A DNA stretch of 64,000 nucleotides from Diphasiastrum complanatum (lineage: Eukaryota > Streptophyta > Lycopodiopsida > Lycopodiales > Lycopodiaceae): positions 20,055,634-20,119,633 of the forward strand of contig CM055114.1 of the NCBI GenBank assembly GCA_029204225.1, given 5' to 3'. Position 1 is the first letter of the stretch; every line of letters starts with the position of its first letter. Positions 1 to 10,315 of the stretch are shown piece by piece. A model generated the notes under the pieces. The model searched no databases, was not told where the DNA came from, and was given only the letters and a program-made list of their open reading frames with translations. A program made the position numbers and the translations under genes.

Positions 1-198
1 TAAATGTTTAATTCAAGTCAGCGCATCATTTTTTTATTATCATTACATTGTGCGTGGATGACACATTGCTATTAAACAATAGTGACAAACTAATAAAGAT
101 GCAAAATGAATGTTGTCTCAGAATTCGATATGATAGATCTAGGCGAAGCTCATTATGTTGGAAGAAGGAAGGATGATTCGATAATTCAAAGTCTATGA
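1..198 (+). pseudogene. Copia-3 reverse transcriptase fragment
   Basis: Ty1/copia RT palm remnant. The catalytic motif reads CVDD at 51-62, followed in another frame by EFDMIDLGEAHYVG at 121-162, the usual block after the active site in copia RT. One frameshift separates the two. The mirrored copy keeps YVDD at 43376-43387 (minus). Homology to RT ends near 198, where a dispersed repeat begins. The piece is inactive and truncated at the window edge. Confidence 0.75.
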
Positions 199-232
199 AT
201 GAACTATTGAGCGCAGCGAAATAAGCTTTCTT

Positions 233-510
233 TCCTAATGCATGACTACTCCTATCAATAATTGAACAAAGCTATAATGACAGAAGTCACGTTCAATCCT
301 TTAGCAAATAACTTTGGAATTATTAGTACCAAAGTGAATTTGTAGTCAAACAATTTCATAGTGTAAAGTAGTGTAAAGAATATTACAGTGTTGAAGTATT
401 CAACAGATCAGACGAAACAATAACAGATTTATCAGTTATAAATAGCTACAGAGAAGCATACATTCTGACACGATGTTGAACGCAATAAGAAGATAGATTG
501 ATTCAGTAAG
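233..510. repeat. Dispersed repeat R1 (LTR-like)
   Basis: About 280 bp that recurs at 16320-16560, 16740-17060, 26870-27150, 42920-43215, 53458-53770 and 53940-54190. It is distantly similar to the distal part of the Copia-2 LTR blocks (about 11190-11440, 21060-21300, 31395-31640, 49580-49830, 59400-59640). All keep the order catgcatgac, a gtcacgttca box, and a tataaatagct-like box. It separates Copia-3 RT from the Copia-1 RT palm in every copy. I read it as a piece of an LTR fused into the composite; its own termini are not resolved. Confidence 0.6.
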
Positions 511-527
511 TAGCATGTACAAATCAG

Positions 528-737
528 ATGAGGAGTTGTTATGCTAAGCTTAACACTTTTCTTCTTTCTCAAAATTTCAAGATGAGTGAGTATGATCATT
601 CACTTTACTACAGATTTGTTGGAAATGATGTTATCATTCTTCTAATCTATATGATTGATATCATTTTGAGTGGAGGTAACAATCAAGATGTTGATTATAT
701 CAAGATGGCACTAGAAAAAGAGTTTGATGTTGTTCTA
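528..737 (+). pseudogene. Copia-1 RT palm with YMID active site
   Basis: Copia RT palm: WY-x-KL-type start, then SEYDHSLYYRFVGNDV, then LIYMIDIILSGGNNQDVD, then KMALEKEF. In active copia enzymes the active-site tetrad is YVDD; here it is YMID, so the first catalytic Asp of the pair is lost. The RT sequence breaks off after EFDV near 737, and the continuation (thumb, connection, RNase H) follows on the opposite strand. The open frame runs on to 788 only by reading the antisense of RNase H. The mirrored copy is 42701-42910. Confidence 0.85.
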
Positions 738-1505
738 TGCTTCACTCCCCTGAATAAACATGTTGAAGCTCCACCCCCTTTTCCATGACTTGTTCTCCCA
801 CAATTTGATAAGCCACTTCAATATGCTTGCTCCTTGCATGAAAAATAAGATTCCTTGCCAATATTTGGTTTGAAAGGTTACCACAAAAGATGATTGGACT
901 CTCTGAAAAATCCAACAAGTGAAAATCCATTACCATTCTCTTGATCCATAACATATCCTTTGTGCAAGATGTAAGAGCTTTGTACTCGGCCTCACTAGAT
1001 GACAATGAGATTGTAGCTTGTTTTTTTGACATCCAAGAGATAGATCCATCAATTATGAAAATAGCATGTGCACCTATGGATTTCCTATCCATTTGATCTC
1101 TAGAAAAGTCTGAATCTAAAAATCCATACAGGTCTGGTTATGATCCTCCATAAACAATTCCAAAATCATTAGTTCCCAAGATGTATCTCAATACCCTCTT
1201 GCCTAGTTTCCAATGCTCCAGACTAGTATCATGCATGAATTGGCTTAATCTACCAACACAATAGCTTAGATCAGGTCTTGTGATGGTTATATATATGAGT
1301 GAACCAACTAGCTTGCTATAGAGAGTAATGTCCTTGAAGGATGTTTCATTATCTTTTATAGTGAGCTTTACATTTGACTCCATTGGTGTATCACAAGACT
1401 TTGCATCTACCATATGAAGAATAAAATTAGAATACTTCTCTTGACAAATGAGAGTAAATGGATAAGTTTTAAATACTTCTATTCCTGAGATATAATGCGA
1501 AAGAT
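738..1505 (-). pseudogene. Inverted Copia-1 RT connection plus RNase H segment
   Basis: Read on the minus strand: RT connection (HYISGIEV, DTPMESNVKL, LVGSLIYITITRPDLSYCVG, LRYILGTNDFG) up to a stop after YGGS (1138), then RNase H (DRKSIGAHAIF, SSSEAEYKALT, FHARSKHIEVAYQIV, ending HVYSGE at 742). This is the part missing between the plus-strand RT palm on its left and the plus-strand pol C-terminus, polypurine tract and LTR on its right. About 770 bp has therefore been flipped in place. The uninverted order survives at 57020-57560. Confidence 0.85.
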
Positions 1506-1559
1506 CATGCTCACTTGGAGTTCTATCTAAATCTATGCTAAAACTAGTTGAAGAGGGAG
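1506..1559 (+). other. Copia-1 pol C-terminus and polypurine tract
   Basis: Plus strand encodes LGVLSKSMLKLVEEGV, matching the pol end of the uninverted copy at 57.0 kb. It ends in the polypurine tract gaagagggag immediately before the LTR. Together with the RT palm this fixes the element's original orientation as plus. Confidence 0.75.
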
Positions 1560-2058
1560 TGTGAAAAATTGTCAACTAGTTTGTTGTTTTTTGGAGGCCA
1601 AATGATGAGATCTCAACTTAGATATAGTTTCATATTTGTCAATAAGGGCCTAATAGTGTTTGTTCTATTTTTGGCAAAGAGATAAGTGGATGAGGTCAAT
1701 TTTGGACCCATTCTAATTGGCTAAATATGATACATTGCATCTAGACTAGTATTTCTAGGTTTTTGATGAAGTATTTAGTTGTTTTCAATTCAGGTCAAGT
1801 TTGGGGCAAGTGGACAAATGATATTTTGGAAGCTATAAATAGCTGTACCTTCAATGGCAAAATAATCAATCAAAGTTCTTTCGTTGTAGAAAATTCATCT
1901 CTTGTGTTTCTATGTCCATTTGATGTGATATCTTGAGTTTCTATGTGTAGAATGTTGATTTTATGGTTGATTTAGCTTTCACACGTGTGAATTATTGTAC
2001 TGTATTGATGTTGTACGGACATGGAGAGTCCTAAGTCATATCTAAGTGTTTATGATCA
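1560..2058 (+). repeat. Copia-1 LTR (499 bp)
   Basis: Begins TGTGAAAAATTGTCAACTAG straight after the polypurine tract and ends ...TTTATGATCA. The 3' end is fixed because this copy and the one at 60233 diverge right after that CA. Terminal TG/CA, a TATA box near 1834 and the PPT support LTR identity. It abuts the truncated gypsy gag at about 2074. Mirror copy at 41380-41878. Confidence 0.8.
1834..1840 (+). promoter_or_regulatory. TATA box of Copia-1 LTR
   Basis: tataaat, about 275 bp inside the LTR, as expected for the U3 promoter of a copia LTR. The same box occurs at 41598-41604 (minus) and 60013-60020 (plus). Confidence 0.55.
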
Positions 2059-2073
2059 AATTTGTGTGCATTT

Positions 2074-4502
2074 CTAAATTCTAGCATGCATAAAGTAGTC
2101 TTCCAATTGCTGTTCCTTTGTTGTTGACACCAGCAACAGTTCTGGAACCCTAGCAGTAGTATCAGAGAGTGTGGTGGTGAAATCTTCCATCAAATTGGCA
2201 GGAGGAGCGAGGTGCTTTGGTGGGGCAGGTAAGGCTAAACGTTCCGGGTATCCAAGAACAGATTGTCGAGGTCTAGCTGCTAGATTTCCTCCATACTATG
2301 GTTCTCAGTATCCCATTTGCGCATACCGTTGCTGAATTATCCGAGGATTGAAGTTGCAAAAAACAGTCTCATGATCAGACGAGTTACACAAATGGCATAC
2401 ACTGATTTCCATTCATTTTTTCAACTGAGGACACTCATTCACTGTGTGATCACCTATACAAATAGAACACCAGACATTTTCCCTGGTAGGAAAAGTCTGC
2501 AAACTTCTCAGGTTCCTTGTTCTTGGGATTAGATTCTTCAAAACCAGCACAAAAAAGTGGTTCCTGATGGACTCCTGGTTTTGCTTGAGCTAAATTTTGC
2601 GCTAAGACTTCTTTTGCTTTTGGCACCAAATTCAGGAACTCTCCCAATAAAATAGTGATCTTACTAGATAAAATATTCATGAGCAGTTCTGTTTGCGGTG
2701 CTTCTGGTTCAGTCATCTTGAAGGGTTCTTCATGATGATGCATTAGAGCAAATTTCTAATTTCTTAGTACAGGCTTCAAATTCATGATCAAAATCAGGTA
2801 ACTGATCATTCATATCTATACGTGAATTTCTTGGTGGCTGCAATGGTGAAGAACGAACTTCGGTTGTTGCTTTAGCAGCTTCAAGCTCCTCTTCTTCTTG
2901 CAGATGTTTAATCTATTGCCTCATATCCTGATATCTTCTTTTTTCTACATGAAGATTTAAATAGACTCCAGATGCTGTTGGTATATCAGTTAATGGTATA
3001 GAAGCAGTAGGTACTGGATCCGCTATTGGTTCTTTTTGCTTTTGTGCTCTGGTGACCACCATCAAGGGTACACTTGGTTTATTATGAGCTACTAGTCTTC
3101 GCTTGATTGTTATCAAATTTACAGGAGCTGTAGTCGGTGGTGGCTTGGTCTTGCTGGACAATCTTTATAGCAATGCCCATAACCACAGTCATGACATAAT
3201 GGTATAAATTTTTTTTTTATTTGGACATTCTGCAACTTTGTGATTTTCTCCACATGCAAAGCATCCAAGTGGTGCTCTGGTCCAGTTTTTAGATGCCTGT
3301 TGTTGCGCGGCAGCATAAATAGCATACTGTTCTGAAGATCCACTTTTTGTATCATTACCATAGTTCCATTGCTCTGCACTTCTGTATGGTTCTCGTTCCA
3401 TCAAATTGGCAAGAGGAGAGGTGCTTTGGTGGGGCAGGTAAGGCTAAACGTTCCGGGTATCCATGAGCAGATTGTCGAGGTCTGGCTGCTGGATTTCCTC
3501 TATACTGTGGTTCTCGGTATCCCATGTGGGCATACCGTTGCTGAATTATCTAAGGATTGCAAAAAGCAATCTCATGATTAGGCGAATTACACAAATGGCA
3601 TACAATGATTTCCATTCGTTTTTTCAATTGAGGACATTCATTCACTGTGTGATCTCCCCATATACAAATAGAACACCAAACATTTTCCCTGGTAGGAAAA
3701 GTCTTTGAAAACTTCTCAGGTTCCTTGTTCGCTTGTCCATGGAAATCTTCCAATGCTTTGATCTTCTCATCAAATTGCGACTGCAACTTTTCCATTTGTT
3801 TTTGCTGGTTCTTCCCGAGTTTCTCGAACTCAATGAGCATCATTTCTACAGTAGCATTGACATTCGTTGGTGCAATAGTGGTGGATTTCATAGTGGTCTG
3901 CCCTGCTGTATAAGACAACATACTTATATTCGGCTCATCGTCTGAATGTTCATCCTCCTCCCGAATTGCATCATCCATAGCTTTCTGCAACATTGCGTAC
4001 TCATTATGGTGTTTCAGCTCACATCTGATCCTTTTAGGTAAACTTGACAAAAACTACATAATCATGGCATTTTCGTTAATCAGCTCAGGTTCGCACTCAG
4101 ATCTGAGGCATTTTACCCGTTTAATGTAATCTCAAACCATTTCCCGCTTTCTCATTTTAATTTTACTTAAAAGTAGGAAAGGGTCTTCCATAAACTTTTG
4201 AGGTTTGAACCGTGTGATAAGGGTTCTTTTAACAATCTCCCAAACTGTACGCTCAATTTCATCTGATTATAATACCAATCTTGTGCTGCGCCTATGAAGG
4301 CCATAGGAAAAAGCTTAAGTTTGTCTTGGGGAAAAATTTCGCCATAGACTTCACAAGATTCAGAATAGATATGAGGAAATCTAACTAGATCTGTTAATCC
4401 ATTGTATTTGGGTAGATCCAAATGGGGTGCTCTTCTAACAATGATGGGATTGACTTCCTGAGGAGCACCTCCAAGGGCAGCCATCTTTACAGATTGAATC
4501 AA
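2074..4502 (-). pseudogene. Gypsy-1 gag, decayed and internally duplicated
   Basis: Minus-strand Ty3/gypsy gag. A retrotransposon gag domain lies at 4484-4167 (DLPKYNGLTD, WYYNQMKLS), then after frameshifts a coiled, Gln-rich stretch and CCHC zinc knuckles CX2CX4HX4C and CX2CX3HX4C between about 3700 and 3150. A second copy of the first knuckle pair lies near 2530-2350. Stops and frameshifts break it into frames at 4167-4502, 3550-4050, 3119-3379, 2913-3161 and 2450-2743. No protease or pol follows; the element is cut off by the Copia-1 LTR. Gag would form the virus-like particle. Confidence 0.8.
2200..2530 (-). repeat. Second copy of the gag zinc-knuckle module
   Basis: About 330 bp repeating 3400-3740 in the same orientation, about 1.2 kb apart: both carry the knuckle pair, the YREPQY block and the Pro-rich LALPAP block. 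The mirrored pair is 39705-40050 and 40910-41240, so the duplication is older than the palindrome. Confidence 0.85.
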
Positions 4503-5668
4503 GTAGACAATGATATTGGATCTAGATTTTCAATCAAAACTGTCTCAGATCAGATCTGCTAGATCTATTCCACTTTTGAAGAATTAGATTTCTATATCAT
4601 TTAAAAGATTTAAAAATTCAATCAATCGATACTTCTCAAAAATGAAAAATTTCTCTGAATTAAAATCAGACTGTATCATATCTGACCCAAAATTTGATAG
4701 ACTTGATCTGGAAAGTCAGAACCTAAAAATAGAATTGGCAAAGGTTCCCTAGGCGAAGGTTCAACAGTGCTATTTTTGAGAAAAACTCTCTGATCAGGTT
4801 TTTTTGACAATTTCTACGGAAATAACCTTCGTAGAACTCTCAAAATCAAAATCTGACATAGATAAAGCTAGGGTAAACTCGACGAAGGTTTTTGGCATAC
4901 AAAAACACAGTTTATGTAGTTTGGCGAGGGTAAAAATCAAGATTTTCTATGATGTACATAGGAAGAATGTTTGCTGAACTCAAATATAGTATTTTATTAT
5001 AAATAGAATGTTCTAGAATTTTGGTAACGATTTTGGCAAAAAATCAAGTGTAATACTGGTATTTTTGCAAAAAGGGGATTTTTTTGGCAAAAATATGATA
5101 ATATGACAACTGATCCTCTGAGAAAACTTTCTACTTCTGATATTGTTCTTCGCTGACCTGGCAGTAGATAGATCTAAATCACACCTATGCACAGTGAATC
5201 GGACAAAGGTTCTTTTTCTGTATTTTTTAGGGTTTTGATGATTTTTTGGTGTTTTTTGATATTTCCAAAAATTTGCTAAGAAGGATTGTTTTCCCTTCAA
5301 ACTGAAGGTTCTGTGATCAAAACCAAAGGTGTCTGCAACTCGGTGAAGGTTTTTCAGAAAGAGGGCAAAAGTTATCAGCTCTGATGGCGATTTTTATCTC
5401 CTCTTGGCTAAAATCTGGCAGATTTGACCGATTTTTGTTGTTTTTTCTGATATCTCAGATCCAAATGGATCTTAAGATTTGTGATCTGAATAGCTTTCCC
5501 TGTTACATAATCAAATTAGATTTCAAACAAGCAAATCCACTCAAATCAAGCAAAATCACTCCAAAACTAACCCTAAATATAGATCTAACATTATTCATGC
5601 AATGACAAGATGCCTACTGCAAGCTAACCATCTAACAAACATACTGCAAACTGAAAAATTTGCATAGC
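4503..5668 (-). other. Gypsy-1 untranslated leader
   Basis: No credible gene. This is the leader between the primer binding site and gag. It has repeated gaaggtt/aaccttcg motifs and Lys-rich chance frames (5013-5300). A mirrored leader lies at 37775-38953. Confidence 0.6.
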
Positions 5669-5686
5669 TCCCCGACAACGACACCA
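5669..5686 (-). other. Gypsy-1 primer binding site (tRNA-Asp type)
   Basis: Minus strand reads TGGTGTCGTTGTCGGGGA. Plant tRNA-Asp(GUC) ends so that its complement is TGGCGCCGTTGCCGGGGA, as used by Athila/Tat-type gypsy elements. The three differences are all C to T, consistent with methylation-driven decay. Mirror at 37757-37774. Confidence 0.75.
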
Positions 5687-5690
5687 AAAT

Positions 5691-6280
5691 TGTAGTCGGT
5701 TTCTTTCCTTGCCTAACATCAACCCAAGATCTAATCAATCTAACATCAAAGAGATGAAGTTAGTTGTCACGCATAGATTCGTTCCCATGAGAGCGATAGT
5801 ATAGTCAGATTCACATTTAACCCTAAACCCTAAACCCTAAGCATTAACACTACATCCACTAACACTAGATCCATAACAAGAAGGCTTACACTTTCTCTAT
5901 CTTCCTTTCTCCCTCATAGAAAGTATAAAAACATGCAATCCCAATAACAATCAAATACAACAATTAGCAAAACACAAATAAAGCATGAGAGATGGAGGAA
6001 AAGTGATAGAGAGCAAAGACATTCATCAATCCATTCACAAGAGAACCAATCTGCTTTATTGAAATGAAAAAATAAAACATGTGTAGGAACTCGAGTTGGT
6101 CCCTTTTTATAGTGGAGAGGAGGACACTGGCCTCTGAATCCTATTGGTCCATTTCTACCTCCCTAATTATTCAAATCTAAAAAAGAGTGGGAACCATCCA
6201 AATTGGAGGGAAACCCAACTTTATTCACTAACTTGATATTTAGGCCCTGCGACATTAAAAGTCCCGCAAAAAGGCCTAAA
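5691..6280 (-). repeat. Gypsy-1 5' LTR, 5'-truncated
   Basis: LTR remnant ending CA just before the PBS, with a TATA box (tataaaaaggg, minus, about 6105-6112). Compared with the right arm it has lost about 86 bp including the presumed TG start. Three CCCTAAA units at 5821-5840 lie inside it and are absent from the mirror. Confidence 0.55.
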
Positions 6281-7175
6281 GTTTCGATGTCGCCAAACTT
6301 TGTAATTTGTCTTCTATCACAACAAGTCCCTTTGCATCCCAGGCCAAATTGAATATAAGTCGAAAAAAACCCTCTCCATTAGCTGAGTTACTCATTGTTT
6401 GATGTTAGCATTTTGTTGGTGTTGGTTGGAGGATTGTTATTGTTTACAATTTTAGTGGGTGATGTATTGAGAATTATGTTTGGTTAAAGGATATTGTTGG
6501 AGATACGCTTTAATGAGTCTTGGTGTTAATATTTTAAGACCATTATGGTTTGTCGTGGATTTACGAGGTGTTTTGTTGTTCTAGTTATGTAGTTTGGTTG
6601 ATAGTCAGGTTTTTGTTTTACTAGTTACGACTTTTTGTGGCTTTTGGCATCTTGTAGCTTATGGCATTCTGAAATTAATGGAATTTTGCGGCTTACGACA
6701 TTTACATATAAATATTAAATAGCGTTTCATGGTCTTATAGAGTTCCGTGGTGTTTCATGATCTTACAGAGTTTGTGGTCTATGTATATTAGGTGTGTTGT
6801 GGTCAGTTTGATATCAGTACTGTAATTTGTGGCTATGTTAAGATGTCATGCAATTCTCTTTTTCACGCACTTAGTGACACTTCTACATGGTTTCTTTTTG
6901 AGAGTTGTGTTTTTTTTTTTGTAAGCGGTGGAGTACACGTGTCATACATTTGGTGTTGTGCTATTATTCATTTTAGTGTGTGTAGGGTTAAGAATGAACT
7001 AAAAGGTTTTTTGCGTGAGAGTTTTGCACTTTGCAAAGTATGTTCTAGATTCTTGTTTTCTATTCGCAATTCTTAGCATTCTATTTTCTTGTGCTTCCGT
7101 GAATCGACAATGGTTCGCTATGCCACACATGACGAAGGGTTTTGATTTCATTTGACAACCAGAAGTTAATGTCGT
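6281..7175. other. No recognisable gene; T/G-rich strand
   Basis: The plus strand is strikingly rich in T and G and poor in C. Only a chance frame (6792-7076) is open. It may be the decayed upstream part of the RNase H relic that follows. Mirrored at about 36177-37069. Confidence 0.4.
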
Positions 7176-7670
7176 GGTGATTCTATCTTATTTAGCAAAG
7201 ATGGGATTGTAGCATTTAGCGGTTCTTTAGTCTACCAAGGTAGTAGATGCGGCAAAGGAGTTTATTGTTAATCTTGGTGTGGTGAGAATGGAGCTTTATG
7301 TACAATAGTTCGGGGCAGTTGGATGATAATAACTGAAGAGGCATATTGCAATGCGTTGGAGTCATGTTTTGAATTTATGGAGCCAGAGTTTCTTGTAGTG
7401 GTAATGTCAGAATTTTTCCTCCACAGGATCAAGGTTATCGCTTAAGCATGTGTAAATCCTCTGCATTAGGATAGATAGTTTTTGGGAGGCAAATAGAGCA
7501 CAATCTCTATGAAATCAATTGCATTAATTTAGGCTACTTTGAAATGTGGAAAAATACTATGGGGATTTTGCTCAATTTTAGACAAGCTTACAGTAAGCAT
7601 AAGCATATTGAGGGGGGGGCATACATGTTAGCAGGATTTGCGATAATTTTGGTGTATAAGGAATCTGACA
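7176..7670 (+). pseudogene. RNase H-like relic (LINE type?)
   Basis: From 7176 to the stop at 7445, 90 codons have a single internal stop. They contain FSGSLVYQGSRCGKGVY and EEAYCNALESCFEFMEPEFL, resembling the strand and acidic-helix core of plant RVT_3-type RNase H. Further on, in another frame, HKHIEGGAYMLAGFAI resembles the H-x-x-RE-x-N-x-x-AD-x-LA motif that ends this fold. Resemblance is by eye only; a LINE or a plant RNase H-like gene are both possible. The mirror copy is 35682-36176 (minus). Confidence 0.35.
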
Positions 7671-7693
7671 GTGGTTGATATGAGCAGTGTGAT

Positions 7694-8220
7694 TTCTCTC
7701 TCTCTCTCTCACTCTCTCTCTCTCTCTCAACTCACATTATCGCTATTTTTCATTCTAAAGCCCTAAAAAAAGTTTACCCCTATGAAAAGCCCTAATTTTT
7801 TGAAAAATCCTTTCCCTCACCCTCGTCACACTGGCTCCTATGCGCTCTCTTTCTCCACGCATATATATATCCTTCTCTCTCTACAAAAGTTCTACATTTT
7901 CCTCTTTCTACTCTTTTCTGAAAAGTTCCAAAAAACTGTCCATCGCCCTTCAGCTGTGCCCTTCAACTGCCTGTCATTGAAGACTTAGGGCACACGTGGC
8001 CCAATGAAAATGCAAGAAACGCATTTTTTCCATCAATGCTAACATTCTCTCTCTCAACTCACATTATTGCTATTTTTTGTTCTAACCCTAAAACAATCCT
8101 AAAAAATTTAAAAAAACTACGCTCCTCTCACGGCCCCCTCTCTATCACGTTGCTCTTTTATATATCTCTCTCTCTCTAGAATGTTCTCCTTCTCTCTCTA
8201 GATGGTTCTCTTTCTAGAAG
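7694..8220 (+). repeat. CT-rich tract with a diverged tandem duplication
   Basis: CT microsatellite at 7694-7728 followed by caactcacattat. The same block (CT run plus caactcacattat and a ccctaaaa stretch) returns at about 8046, so a unit of about 355 bp is duplicated and diverged. It lies directly upstream of the F-box-like relic and may be its promoter or 5' UTR. The open frame 7782-7988 looks like chance. Confidence 0.5.
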
Positions 8221-8234
8221 GTTCTCTCTGCAGA

Positions 8235-9183
8235 GATTAGTGGTGGACAAACTCACCAAGACGTACAAGGTTTTTGTGGTAAGAGGGCAGTTTAGAGACG
8301 AGATGGGATATGTAGCCACGATGCATGTGTTGAGTCAATATCTAACCGTTGGAATGAAAGTGGAAGCGTAAAGTTATAGCTTATGGACTCCATGCATCGA
8401 CGAACAATTGTTTGTGGCAAGGTTATGTATGCCATGCTTGATCTCCGCCTTGATACAATGATGGCGTAAAATATTGAAGATGGTGTTTGGAGTGAAAATA
8501 GCATACATTCAATGTGGACAATGCAATATAAGATCGAACTAAAACCAAAAGGGAAAGGAATTATAACAGTCAAACGCGTTCTGGTGGGTATTAGAGGTCG
8601 TCTCTTTATGGTTCTGTCTTGTGGTTGTACTATTTCTGACATTGCAATATGGGAGGTGAACATAGACTCGACTGCAGAGTGGAAGGAGCTGGTTGCCACC
8701 ATTCCTCACCAACTTATTGCGGATGTCTTCTCGGATGTAACTTTGACGTAAATAATCCTAGTGGGTGTTAGACGTCTATTCTTTTATGACTGCTTTGTTC
8801 AAGTAGATTTTTGAACCGCAGCTTCTCTCTCCACGTTTCCATAGAAAAAGTCGATAATTGCTCATCAACAAATGCTAACTTATTTTGTTCTTATATGTGC
8901 TCATTACTTACTAGTTTATCGTATAACACTAAAATCTTTCTCTTTCGCTGATGATTTATCGCAGAGGTGGATTGTTGGTGGTGGGCAACAGGCTTTGAGG
9001 ATTACATAGTATTGAGGTGGCATGAATTTAGGAACTCCAACACATTGAGAACTATAGTGTACGACTTATTGCAAGGATCATGGCAAAGGAGTCCACATAC
9101 AATATGGCCACTGGGCATGGCCAAGTACGTAATAGTCCAGAATGGTGTTGGGAGTCTTCGTTTATACATGCAACCCTAACATG
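8235..9183 (+). pseudogene. F-box-associated/kelch-like gene relic
   Basis: Starts with LVVDKLTKTYKVFVV, a pattern typical of the C-terminal region of plant F-box/kelch proteins. Then, with frameshifts, IVCGKVMYAMLDLRLDTMMA, VLVGIRGRLFMVLS and IAIWEVNIDSTAEW. A possible intron runs from GT at 8736 to AG at 8963-8964, after which LRWHEFRNSNTLRTIVYDLL continues the theme. F-box proteins are substrate adaptors of SCF ubiquitin ligases, but no F-box itself is visible and the reading frame is broken. Assignment is by eye. The mirror copy is 34169-35117. Confidence 0.35.
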
Positions 9184-9884
9184 CAATGCCATGGTGCCGT
9201 GTACACGATGAGAGCTAGCTAACACATTTAAATCTTGCTCGCGTTTAATTGACAATCTTAAGCCTACATAATAAAAGCCCTTTCATATTTTGTACAATAA
9301 TTTGATCAAAGAGTATCACAATATGCCCCGTGTTTTGGCAAAACTATAGAAGAATTGTTTGTTGAATCAAAATTTTACAACTATCATGATTTTGGATTGC
9401 ATTTTGTAGGACATCAAAAAGTCTTTCAAGATTTCAAACTTTGTATAAAACATTATTGCAATGTAGCTTTTCATCTACACCATTCACATTATTAAAAAGA
9501 AAAATTTATAGGAGGCCATATAGGTATTGAGAAAATGCTTTTGATGAAAGCAAACAAATTCACTAAAAAGAATTAGTGAAGGCGCTTTGGTTTCATTTTA
9601 TGACACATTAATCTAACACCTAGCAGTTATGGAGAGCAAAATTACGTTTGGTTAGGATCACACACAAGTATCTATGGTTAAGTTTTGGGCCGCTAGGACA
9701 CATGATACAAGACATTGTCTCATGGGACCAATATCATAAAACATGTGAGAAATCAGATCCAAAACATGACAACTGGATCAAGAGATCATGCATTTTGTTA
9801 GGATCATACACAAGCTAGAAATCATGCATTTACCATGCTAGAACTTGGAAATACATGAAGATCTAATCAAAATCACTCTCTTTG
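9184..9884. other. No recognisable gene
   Basis: AT-rich spacer between the F-box-like relic and the Copia-2 leader; no domain, no long frame and no terminal repeats seen. Mirrored at about 32936-33570. Confidence 0.5.
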
Positions 9885-10315
9885 CTGAGGGCTTTCATCT
9901 CTTTGCTTCAACAACATTCAGCACAGTTTGGAGGAGGACCAGCTCCCATCAGAGCATTTTCCTTGGCGGATAGTTAGCAGAAGTACTTCTGCTAAATTTG
10001 GCGGCCATATTTTTTTTTTTAGCAGATTATTTCCGGCATCTAAGTCCAGCTTCTTTGTGTCCAGCGCCCAATTCCCTCATCTCCTTCGTCCGTTTCTCCA
10101 TCCATTTTCACCCCACTCTTCACTTTTGCTTGCAGGCTGTCTAGCCCCTTCATACTTGTCACTTTCGCCCGTTTTTGTCTCCGTTTGTAGCCATTTTTCA
10201 CATTTGATTGCAGGCTGTTCAGCGCCCATCTCCACCCTCATACTTGTTGTTTTTTCAGCCTACTTGAAGCATTTTTTTTTCCAGCATCTATTGCAACATT
10301 ATTCAATTTTCCAAG
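9885..10315 (+). other. Copia-2 leader, fused to RNase H
   Basis: Matches the sequence that follows the PBS in the loop copy (22926 downward), so it is the leader of the same element. A pyrimidine-rich frame (9928-10341) stays open in both arms, but it carries a DNA repeat (ttgcaggctgt ... catacttgt twice) and resembles no gag. Gag, protease, integrase and RT are absent: the leader joins RNase H directly, a large internal deletion. Confidence 0.6.

Noticed and set aside
528-788. Intact 86-codon gene
   Set aside because: It is a copia RT palm that reads into the antisense of RNase H at its end.
5821-5840. Telomere or interstitial telomere array
   Set aside because: Only three units, inside a gypsy LTR, and missing from the mirrored copy.
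8292-8702. 136-codon minus-strand protein, identical in both arms
   Set aside because: It is the antisense of the F-box-like relic; identity follows from low divergence of this segment.
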